Of a stretch of 64,000 nucleotides of DNA, positions 57,401 to 64,000 are shown in pieces (position 1 is the stretch's first letter; every line of letters starts with the position of its first letter). Under the pieces are notes generated by a model. That model did no database searches and had not been told where the DNA came from. It saw nothing but the letters and a program-made list of their open reading frames with translations. The translations under genes were made by a program, and so were the position numbers. Location of the stretch: positions 45,595,411 through 45,659,410 of the forward strand of contig OW203762.1 of NCBI GenBank assembly GCA_934045905.1. Reading direction: 5' to 3'. The DNA comes from Leuctra nigra (Eukaryota > Arthropoda > Insecta > Plecoptera > Leuctridae).

Positions 57401-58497
57401 ATGATCTCTCAACACCTCCTCACCTGATGACGTAGCAGACTTGCACTTGGTAGCGGAACACAGTGCAAGCGCCTGCATGTGTGTGCATGCAGTTTGATAT
57501 GTTGCACGGTGCATTGTTGCGCGCCGTGTGGTAGAGCATCATGAGCTGCTGCGCCAACAACTCGGATGTGGAGAACCAGCGATGCATGAGCAGGACCACC
57601 AGCACCAGTCGATCATCGCTGCACTTGAGTTCACCATCGTCGCCTTCGGGCAGAGAGAGTCAAGTCATGAGAATATGGAATCACATTTTCACACATATGA
57701 TCACATTCACATGGGATTGCTTTCATTCAAAATTTTAGGTTCAATTGTTGAGTAATGGAAATGAATTCACTATTTATTAGAAAATAAAAATGAAAAACTG
57801 AGTTTTATGGAAAACTTCCAGTTAAGTCAGGATGAACAAGAGAAGTGTACTCAGGTACTCTCAATTGCTGGGCTTGGGTCTACCAAGCGAAGATACCCAG
57901 TAAAAGTTAATATTTTTTAAGAAAGTTAATGTAATTTTTTTAAATCTCATTCAGTTTAATGTGATGTAATGGCTTACGGAATGCATCAACGAGCAATCGA
58001 ACTAGCGCTGGCAGCCGTGCCGCGCGTACCTTGACACCATCCACACCAACATGCTCGGCTTCCCACTGCACATCGCAAGCTGCAGGCGCAGTTACTGCAA
58101 GTTCAAGACAGAAAATATTAGCCAAAGAGACTTGAGAGTATGTTGATAGTGAAACAAGTATAATGAACACTAAGAAGTATGATTATTTTTGTTAATTGTT
58201 TGTTCAAACTAAAAAAAGTGATGAAATGTAAAATGTAAACAGACATGCTTTGAAGTCTGACTCTGTCATGACATTGAAGTTGTTGAGAATTAGTAATCTT
58301 CAATCCACGTACCTACAGGCTTTTACATCCCAGTCACATTCCCCATTGACTTGTCATTGTCACAAAAAAAAGTTTTTTCATAAAATTAAAAATTATAAAA
58401 ATCCGTATATTGTTCTACTTTAAGTTGTTACCCTTTTTCTTGGCATGTCTGAGGGTGTGCACATACCTGCAGAGGGTTTGTTGGCAAGGAGTGCCAT
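42409..58497 (-). CDS. RasGRP: RasGRP-type Ras/Rap guanine nucleotide exchange factor
   Basis: Fourteen exons join in phase (2,217 nt including the stop) to give about 738 residues, close to vertebrate RasGRPs. The order is: N-terminus [13 protein letters not shown]/RasGEF-N about 30-122; CDC25-type RasGEF about 140-400, with [19 protein letters not shown] and [15 protein letters not shown]; the linker [17 protein letters not shown] hands about 440-515 ([12 protein letters not shown] and [12 protein letters not shown]); one C1 domain about 527-577 with all His and Cys zinc ligands; then a Ser-rich basic tail. It should load GTP on Ras or Rap at membranes in response to Ca2+ and diacylglycerol. 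The C1 has Leu where ligand-binding C1 domains usually have Pro (KLTFC), which may change lipid binding. Introns host several repeats. The C-terminus is the least certain part: splicing exon 13 to 14 gives a stop after six residues. The 5' exon may also begin further upstream. Confidence 0.9.
42629..43239 (+). mobile_element. Partial GAGCGAGCG-family element in a RasGRP intron
   Basis: It keeps the body (ACCGTTTGACCTATCAAATC, TTTTGCA-type blocks) and the tail GCTCGCTTATCACCGCATTA then GAGCGTTTTCCCAG, but the GAGCGAGCG head is missing. It has diverged more than copies A-C. Confidence 0.6.
43318..43538 (-). CDS. RasGRP: RasGRP exon 13 (C-terminal region)
   Basis: It encodes [20 protein letters not shown], a Cys-rich middle, and [20 protein letters not shown]. 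The donor TG|GTAAGT leaves phase 2. Confidence 0.72.
43735..43824. mobile_element. 90-bp mariner-type MITE in a RasGRP intron
   Basis: CACTCCTGGACACTGAAAT / ATTTCAGTGTCCAGGAGTG are inverted, flanked by TA. It is one of the shortest elements in the window. Confidence 0.8.
44082..44293 (-). CDS. RasGRP: RasGRP exon 12 (Ser-rich tail)
   Basis: It encodes [20 protein letters not shown], then Ser/Asp-rich [13 protein letters not shown] and [12 protein letters not shown]. This is probably disordered and phosphorylatable, with a basic patch that could bind membranes. Confidence 0.82.
45144..45694. mobile_element. TTAA-flanked element (551 bp), piggyBac-like ends
   Basis: GGAGGGATGCCCAAGTAGA at the left and TCTACTTGGGCATCCCCCC at the right form inverted repeats, flanked by TTAA (45140-45143 and 45695-45698). 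A TTAA target is typical of piggyBac. There is no transposase. A diverged part of the same core recurs at about 46150-46320. Confidence 0.72.
46328..46941. mobile_element. Non-autonomous hAT-like element (614 bp)
   Basis: The ends TAGGGTGTCCAT / ATGGACACCCTA are flanked by the 8-bp duplication TCCTAGTA (46320-46327, 46942-46949). It contains a GC-rich block (about 46377-46440) very similar to the one in the hAT at 18297-19109, although the ends differ. Confidence 0.88.
47302..48443 (+). mobile_element. CRE/ETS/YY1-motif repeat, copy b
   Basis: The 5' hairpin arms (ACACTTCGTG ... CACGGAGTG at about 47302-47520) precede motif modules at 47867 and 47990, plus a mutated one near 47723 (TGGCATCACTTCCGG). 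The 3' hairpin ends in CTCG instead of CTAG. It stops 49 bases from the C1-exon donor of RasGRP. Confidence 0.75.
48492..48618 (-). CDS. RasGRP: RasGRP exon 11 (C1 end)
   Basis: It encodes [20 protein letters not shown] and [10 protein letters not shown] with the remaining zinc ligands, then a [13 protein letters not shown] tail. The donor GTAAAC lies 49 bases from the terminus of a repeat copy. Confidence 0.93.
48701..48839 (-). CDS. RasGRP: RasGRP exon 10 (EF hand 2, C1 start)
   Basis: It completes EF loop 2 ([14 protein letters not shown]) and begins the C1 domain: [20 protein letters not shown], with His and the first two Cys ligands spaced H-X12-C-X2-C. CTA encodes Leu where Pro (CCN) is usual. 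Confidence 0.92.
49121..50715 (+). mobile_element. CRE/ETS/YY1-motif repeat, copy c
   Basis: It has a degraded extra 5' segment (49121-49400), a near-perfect hairpin at 49421-49783, motif modules at 50131 and 50254 with a mutated one near 49987, and the 3' hairpin with CTAG at 50712-50715. It sits in the RasGRP intron between exons 9 and 10. Confidence 0.77.
49421..49783. repeat. Long near-perfect hairpin (about 145-bp arms)
   Basis: The arm at 49421-49565 (ACACTCCGTG ... GGCGCATCGTG) is the inverse of 49636-49783, with a loop of about 70 bases. A transcript through this RasGRP intron could fold into a long duplex. Confidence 0.88.
50725..52141 (+). mobile_element. CRE/ETS/YY1-motif repeat, copy d (degraded)
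   Basis: The right hairpin arm at 50737-50788 is interrupted by foreign sequence. The modules are mutated (near 51053, 51213 and 51328). The 3' hairpin ends in CTAG at 52138-52141. A separate inverted-repeat insertion sits at 51595-51940. Confidence 0.68.
51595..51940. mobile_element. MITE nested in copy d (346 bp)
   Basis: The ends CCCACTGAT / ATCAGTGGG, with inner GTGGATTGC / GCAATCCAC, are inverted. It splits the GGGTGGGCC word that is continuous in the other copies. A short TGGG duplication is possible. Confidence 0.6.
52368..52585 (-). CDS. RasGRP: RasGRP exon 9 (EF hand 1)
   Basis: It encodes [15 protein letters not shown], a linker, and [18 protein letters not shown] with a canonical EF loop (D1 D3 D5 Y7 S9 E12), then [13 protein letters not shown]. 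The second EF loop is split across this exon and exon 10. Confidence 0.93.
52907..52984 (-). CDS. RasGRP: RasGRP exon 8 (linker)
   Basis: 78 nt encode [20 protein letters not shown] plus PRNSNS, the RasGRP signature after the GEF domain. No ATG is present, so simple ORF calling misses it. Confidence 0.92.
53251..54178 (+). mobile_element. GAGCGAGCG-family element, copy C
   Basis: Head TTGAGCGAGCGTAGCGAGCG, a T-rich tract at about 53310-53340, tail GCTCGCTCATCAACGCGTTT then GAGCGTTTTCCTAG. It lies in the RasGRP intron between exons 7 and 8. Confidence 0.7.
54514..54691 (-). CDS. RasGRP: RasGRP exon 7 (RasGEF C-terminal)
   Basis: It encodes [18 protein letters not shown] ... [13 protein letters not shown] ... 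NMDLVNTLR; GVHLKDxI is strongly conserved in CDC25 domains. The donor is GTGAGT. Confidence 0.92.
55422..55636 (-). CDS. RasGRP: RasGRP exon 6 (RasGEF core)
   Basis: It encodes [34 protein letters not shown] and [22 protein letters not shown]...RL is the conserved catalytic block. Confidence 0.92.
55882..56055 (-). CDS. RasGRP: RasGRP exon 5 (RasGEF)
   Basis: It encodes [11 protein letters not shown] ... [16 protein letters not shown] ... AKFIDVAQ. The FN...W pattern and the FIxVAQ helix are RasGEF hallmarks. The donor is GTGAGG. Confidence 0.9.
56520..56787 (-). CDS. RasGRP: RasGRP exon 4 (REM end, RasGEF start)
   Basis: It encodes [18 protein letters not shown] ... [19 protein letters not shown], the REM-to-CDC25 junction in this family. 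The donor is GTAAGT after TGC. Confidence 0.88.
57245..57363. mobile_element. Small palindromic MITE in RasGRP intron 3
   Basis: GCAACTTTTGGTTGATCAAC ... GGTTCTGC at the left is matched by GCAGAACC ... AATCAACAAGTTGC at the right. It is the reference copy for the elements at 16.6-17.5 and 24.6 kb. Confidence 0.7.
57424..57643 (-). CDS. RasGRP: RasGRP exon 3 (REM)
   Basis: It encodes [20 protein letters not shown] followed by [13 protein letters not shown], typical of REM helices. It ends YVI and AG before GTGAGG, and the phase joins exon 4 as Arg. Confidence 0.85.
57978..58094 (-). CDS. RasGRP: RasGRP exon 2 (start of REM)
   Basis: The acceptor ACTTGCAG and donor GTAAGC bound 117 nt. It encodes [16 protein letters not shown] and [12 protein letters not shown], the first helix of a Ras exchanger motif. 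Confidence 0.82.
58467..58497 (-). CDS. RasGRP: RasGRP exon 1 (first coding)
   Basis: ATG directly follows a C-rich acceptor tract ending CCCAG. 31 nt encode [10 protein letters not shown] plus one base before the donor GTATGT, matching the phase of the next exon. The open frame continues upstream to about 58544, where another acceptor (TTGCAG) could extend it. Confidence 0.65.
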
Positions 58498-58499
58498 CT

Positions 58500-59820
58500 G
58501 GGGGGGAGGGCAGGCATCACTCACGAGCAACAGCACTCCAGTCTGCAACCAACAACATCGCGGTTCAAACAACTGATCAACAACACTTGTCTTGTTCTCA
58601 AAGATCAAGATATTATCTTACCTGCGCGACACACACAACCATCTTCAACAACATACAAGACTATGAACTAACTACATCATACAAGTTGTTCAAAATTAAC
58701 ATAATAAATGGAGAAGTGAAATTAAACGAAATTCTCACGAAAATGATAAAAAAAATGGTGAAACGGTATTGTTTTATAATAACATTATAATGAATTTAAA
58801 TTCGTCATTAGCGGGTATCATTTTGTTGTCATAAACACCATACTCGGAAGAAATGTCACACTCCTCCTCCTTCCCCACCACTCAACAGACTGGCGTTTTC
58901 GCGACCCACCACAATCGCTCCGACCCGCCATAGAATTCCGAATGCATTATTTGGCGCTATCAGCAGACCCGCCTCCTAGCGTACATGTGCGACATCGATC
59001 ACTCCACAGCACGCCGTCTGCCACACACATGTCACATCGACATGGGTGGGAACATGGTGACACTTCAACATCATCATGGGAATCACACGTTATGTTTGCA
59101 TTATCATACAGCTCGTTTACATTTGGATTTAGTGGTTTTCATAACATTCAGTGATCGCATGCTCATGTATAGGTCAACGACATTCCACAAGTGACGGGCG
59201 TGGGCAAAATACTTCGATGGAATAATGTTGTAATATTGAAGATAATAATACTTTAGTTCTAAAAATTTGAAAAGAAAATTTAAAAGAGAATTTAAGAGAA
59301 TTTGAAAATTTGAAATTTGAAAAATTTGGAAAGAGGGCGAAATATAAAGATTTCAAATAAAAATAGTTGTGAAACGTTTATAAAAGAGTATTTAATTTAA
59401 CCAAATCCAAACTAAAGAATCGAGAAACGAAATTTTAAAAATAAAACAGATACATTCGAAAGTAAAATTTTACAATAAAACATGATATTCCAAAATCCAA
59501 TATCACAATAAAAAAATGTAATGAATTTTAATTAAGAATAATAAACGATAAAAGGTATAGGTAGGTAGGTACCGAAAATAAATGTATTTGCTTTGCCATA
59601 CAAAAAACAAAATGTACAGAGATCACATCACATTATACTGCCCATGTCTGGTGACTACGTGTTCTACATAATTTTAATTTCACGTAGGTACGCATATTTC
59701 GAATAACCTTGTTTACGTTACGGGTATTTCCGAGTATTTCTTAAATTCTTGGAATAGTAATTTAGATAAGATAGTAGGTAATTGGAAGCGAATTAATCTA
59801 CCTAAATTACTTGAGCTACT
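58500..59820. other. 5' flank of RasGRP; no supported exon
   Basis: A CG-richer stretch at 58.86-59.08 kb could be the RasGRP promoter or 5' UTR, but no TATA box or initiator is convincing. From 59.25 kb the sequence is AT-rich, with TTTGAAAATTTGAAATTT-type simple repeats. Confidence 0.35.
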
Positions 59821-59826
59821 AAGGTG

Positions 59827-59973
59827 GGGTAGGACCAACTTTGGAATTTGGATTAAATTAATTATCGATGGTTAGTGGAAATTAGTGAATCTTATTGGGT
59901 GTGGAATTCGCGCCAACTTGTTTCATTGGTTAACCACGATAGTTAACTTAATCCAAAGTTGGTCCTACCCGGC
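59827..59973. mobile_element. Short MITE with 8-bp flanking repeat (147 bp)
   Basis: GGGTAGGACCAACTTTGGA / TCCAAAGTTGGTCCTACCC are inverted. CTAAGGTG occurs on both sides (59819-59826 and 59974-59981), with three extra bases at the right end. It is hAT-like. Confidence 0.72.
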
Positions 59974-60479
59974 CTAAGGTGGCATATTATTGAGCCAGCC
60001 TTCACATTCGACGTGTTTGATGTGTAAGTCACCCTTCTCGTCGCTCGTTTTCTCGTGTTTTATTCTACACTCATGTCACGTTATTAACATCATACATGTG
60101 ACACCGCATAAATATGGACACAGACATTCTGAAGAGTATTGAAATCCATCTTCTTGGTTCAAAAATAAAACCATTGATTAAAAAGCTTATGAACTTTATA
60201 TCGAGCTTTATATTAACCATTTAGCAGCCGGTATCTATTTATTTAATAGACTATAGTTTGATTAACATAGATTTATTAAAAAGGCTTTTTAAGTAATTAG
60301 CAATGTGATCAAAGATCCCATTTTTGTGCTTATCTGATAGTTTAGTTGATTTATTATTTTGTGTGAGTGTTCACAAAAGTTAACTCAAAAATACTATTTC
60401 GCATATTTTTATTTCTAGCGGTACAGCTTTAGGTCAGGTTTATTGTTTGTAGATTAGTCCGATATTTCGTATTTTTTAC

Positions 60480-61510
60480 AATAGTTTGTTTAGGAGATGG
60501 CCATAATATTCTCGCGATTCCGTGCTAATCGTAATCAATCTGTCATTGAATTACACACTACGTGAAAACAAGGATCTAATTGCTCCGGTCCCATTCGTTC
60601 TAATCAACTAGATAGTAATACGGGTAATACCACCGACCATGGTGTCCTAATCTCTACAATGAATTTATCAACCGCAATGCGCTTTCCAGATAAAATATTG
60701 TTGAAGGATTCTGTTGAGTTTAGTGTGCGGGGTCCTCAAAAGCGGATCATGTCATTAACAACTTGTTACTCCATTATTAATAAGGATGAGCATGTAGAAA
60801 CTTTCGGAGATTGATCCAAATCGGTAATCGCAGTGTTCGCATTTTAAAACAAGCAAACGCTCTTCAGGTTTGGAGCAAAAGACATATTGTTCAAGTTTTC
60901 ATCACGTTAACATTATCATAATCCTTGGATAATATGTTAAATTCCTTTAGAGACACGCGCAATTTGTTCTTAAAATAGCTACAATCAAAAACCGCCCTGC
61001 TGGCCAACCCGGGGTTACTGACCGCCCTCTTCCCCGTCGTACGTCAAAGGTTGTTCGCCCAAAGTTGTGGACGGAAAATAAACGAAAAAGCTTGCGGATT
61101 TCCAAAGCATTGCCTCACTAATCAGAAATTGTATTTCTTATCTTCATTTGGATGTAATCCAAACCGGAAGACGGAAACGGAAAAGTGGTTCTAAAGTTGT
61201 GACCTATTCTTTTGGTGCCGTTTTGTATGACTACTGCAATTTTTCCAAAATCGTAAGTATTCAGTAATTTTAACATATCGCGCCCTAAAACGAAGAATAA
61301 CTTTAAAATAAGCTTTAATACGATTGCCTTGGCTTGAAAGGAACAACAATGGGACCGTCGATCACGACATTTTCGACCGTCAAATTTGTCCCACTGGCTT
61401 CACATAGACAGAAATGAGAAGATGTGGTTATAAATTTATAACAGGCTTCGTTATAAAATCGACGTAAACATATTCCAATCCCATAGATCCGAGAGGAACG
61501 CATTTTTATT
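60480..61510. pseudogene. Coding-like relic of unknown origin
   Basis: Several open stretches follow one another in different frames. On the plus strand, about 60567-60812 includes MNLSTAMRFPDKILLKDSV, and 61083-61250 includes LHLDVIQTGRRKRKSGSK and a donor-like GTAAGT. On the minus strand, 61315-61503 ends NVVIDGPIVVPFKPRQSY. No family is recognised. It may be a decayed element or chance. Confidence 0.22.
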
Positions 61511-62229
61511 TTGAAAAGACTCGCGAATAATTGGTGTTGTCGGCAGATTAACTCGTTCGTTCTCCTCTCAGGTCTAATATTCGAACTCCATCTATAATCT
61601 GACTTGTCTGGGTGTTTCCAGATTGCACGGTGTTTTAATCTGGAGAAGTGTGTAGCTCTGGATCAAGTAGGGGAATAAGTGCAATTCTTTTATCTCGGTG
61701 TAATTACCTAATCACACATCCCATCGAGAATAATGAGCCATGTGCGACACTGACACTGTGACGTCGATGGCAATTCACTTGAGCCGATGACGTAAGCTCG
61801 ACGATGGTGCGTATCATCCCCGAACAGGGCGTTATTTCACTATCATTTCATCAGACCGTGTCGTGTCGTGATCATCTACATGCATGATATCAATGACAAG
61901 AGTTCATTTCGCCGAGATGACACGGAAAATATTCGTCAAGGCTGGACCATTAACTCGAAGAGGTACACACGCCGTGTTGATAAAAAAAAAAAATCTTATC
62001 TAACATTGTCACACGAACCCATTACTCTGTTTAATTAGTCTAAGAAAATGATAACAAAAGGTTGATAAAGACTTCCTTGAACTCACACTTACACTCGACC
62101 TTCCACCAACAAGGAAAATGTAAACCGTAAATTGAAGGACAAATAAGCACGTGCATGGGACACCAAATTAACATAACGAAGCACATTTTCAACAAATTAT
62201 AAACAAACCCCAATAAGTAAAGCTCTTAC

Positions 62230-62304
62230 TTGCTCAGGGTATCCACGTAAAATCCCACCAGAAACACAAACACACACACAGTAATAGCAATCAGTTTGAA
62301 CCAG
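62230..62304 (-). CDS. Possible exon encoding one transmembrane helix
   Basis: On the minus strand WFKLIAITVCVFVFLVGFYV and DTLSK run into a good donor (AA|GTAAGA). A stop lies just upstream and no ATG is available, so an upstream exon would be needed; the acceptor (AGGTAG) is poor. A CA/GT simple repeat produces part of the hydrophobic run, so this may be an artefact. Confidence 0.2.
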
Positions 62305-62429
62305 CTACCTCATTGGATCTAGACCAAAATGCAGTGTTGTTACTAGCAAAATACCATCAGAGTAATCAATAATAATAGTAGATGTTTCCACACTGGCATA
62401 GGTGATAAAGCAAGCAGTCGGGCAGGTTC

Positions 62430-63230
62430 TTTGTCGTGCTAGCTAGGCAACCCGTCGTACAGCACTGCGATAGCATCAGTGTAGAGGCGCCGTGCGCCAG
62501 AGCGCCAATCACAGTGCGCAAGCGTGGGAATATCGGCGGGTGTGCGTGTTATCTGGCGCTATTCACGCCACGCGCCCCCCGAAGTGGGTGGGGGTGGGCC
62601 CGTAGGGGATGGGGGCGCGATGAGAAACTTCGCCGCTTTTTACAAGATGATTTGAGATTAGTTGAATCGTTATGGTGTACAGTGGACACAACATGTTAGA
62701 TAAGAGATAAGATCAAGGAACAATACCAGATTCAATCTAAGGAGTTATTTATTAGTACTATAAAATCAATAATGTAAGGCGTAAGAATAATCATATCGAT
62801 GTATCTTGCGATCCCAATAATAGATTGACATTGAAAATATAATATAATTTTATGAAAATTAGGTCATCATTATGGCCTTATATCAGGTAAATAGATTCTT
62901 TATTCTATGGTAAGGACGTCCATCCATGTCAAAGGCGTCAAATTTTGTACGAGTCTTGCACCTATAATCCTCTCTTTGAACCAGTGTTGGCGAGAGATCT
63001 CGCTGCATCAGTGTCGACCGAGATCATGTATCGATTACTCCATGTATGTGTGTTCCAGCCGCGATGTACAAGCAGCATATCTGTCACCTGTCGGCGTGGC
63101 ACAGAGCACCCAATGACGCAATCAGATGCGAAGAGTGCACGCACACGCACACGGCAAGGGCATGGGGAGGGGGAGGACGAAAATAGACGCTCACTAATAA
63201 TTCCATCACATTATAACCAACTCAAGTAAA
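62430..63230. other. GC-rich patches, possible promoter region
   Basis: 62.44-62.64 kb and 63.0-63.2 kb are CG-rich compared with the surroundings and contain G/C runs. Open frames occur on both strands without splice support. A distal promoter or 5' exon of a minus-strand gene is possible. Confidence 0.3.
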
Positions 63231-64000
63231 TCGAACCAAGCAGAAAAAGAATGCCACTTTTATAGCTGACTGTTCTATATTGACTGTTCTAGCCGAAATT
63301 AGAAAATGTTCATCCACTGGATGTCGGATGAATAGATTACTAAAAATAAGAAATAAGTACGTACCTAGGTGAAAAGTTGAGTATTAATAAGAGATCATTG
63401 TAAAGTAATTACTAAATTACTAAGAGGGAGGACACTCAGGAATAAACGTAATTAGAAACACATTATGTAATTTAAGAACATTATATTTAATACATGATTA
63501 CTGAAAAGTAGCATGTTACTGCCACATACATTCATAATTAATAGTAAAATGTGTACAGGTTCTAAGGATTAATAAAACATGGAGTGACATTATTTGAACT
63601 CGGCAGGTAGTAGTGTTAGCACATACTCACTCTCTTCTCTTCTAATCTTCTAATCTTACTAATCTCCAAATGAAGAACATTGTGTGTGCACTTATAACAA
63701 ACATTGAACATTGTAATACATCTGTTATATTCATGTTCTCTTAATTACATAATAATTCTGATACAATGTACTTATTATTATAACAAAAATAGCAAGATAT
63801 TTAGGAATGAAATTAGCAGGACTTAAGTACAATAATGTAATTTGTTCAACACTTGTGGATGTGGGCTCTGCTGGTAGTATAAGAAGTGCGCTGTCTAAGT
63901 GACCATGAATGGAGAGCTTTTACTTGGGCACTATTAACCCTTTACATGGTTGACAACTAGCTCAATGAGGCCCGCTTTTAGAACTCCGTAGGCAAAATGC
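63231..64000. other. No recognisable feature
   Basis: This is AT-rich sequence without supported exons, repeats with clear ends or RNA genes. Confidence 0.4.

Overview
The window is eukaryotic and fits an AT-rich insect nuclear genome. Coding sequence is split by GT-AG introns, and long stretches hold mostly transposable elements and their decayed copies. The host proteins are a RasGRP-type exchange factor, an RRM/RGG RNA-binding protein and a secreted protein. Together with the dense hAT, Tc1/mariner-like, Harbinger-like and Helitron-like non-autonomous elements they suggest an insect. A hemipteran is my guess, not something the sequence proves. All three confident host genes lie on the minus strand.

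Layout. 1-3.3 kb: no recognisable feature. 3.3-7.0 kb: a composite repeat carrying TGACGTCA/CTTCCGG/ATGGCGGC modules. 7-15 kb: gene-poor, with two poly-G tracts, a possible SINE and a reversed repeat fragment. 15.5-16.2 kb: a 226-codon hypothetical ORF (minus). 16.6-17.5 kb: an 86-bp minisatellite inside a MITE. 18.3-20.7 kb: three small inverted-repeat elements. 20.8-21.1 kb: the first coding exon of a secreted protein (minus); everything to its left may be intron. 21.8-24.5 kb: a LINE 3' end interrupted by a hAT element, itself interrupted by a Helitron-like repeat, itself interrupted by a Harbinger-like MITE. 25.5-30.8 kb: a complete non-autonomous LTR retrotransposon with apparently identical 1,243-bp LTRs. 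It has no pol and two ORFs, one encoding 645 mostly acidic residues. 33.2-37.7 kb: a six-exon RNA-binding protein gene whose introns hold four different MITEs. 42.4-58.5 kb: a 14-exon RasGRP gene (REM, RasGEF, EF hands, C1) with several repeat copies in its introns. 58.5-64 kb: no confident gene, with GC-rich patches and coding-like relics.

How the genes work. RasGRP would couple Ca2+ and diacylglycerol signals to Ras/Rap GTP loading at membranes. The RRM protein would bind pre-mRNA or mRNA. They are neighbours with no sign of a joint pathway. The most unusual items are the LTR element with its unrecognised acidic ORF, and the repeat family whose body is an array of CRE-, ETS- and YY1-like promoter motifs. 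The same ATGGCGGC-type motif stands in the likely promoter of the RRM gene.

Exon limits were derived by eye from splice signals, reading phase and family knowledge. No alignment, transcript or database search was available.
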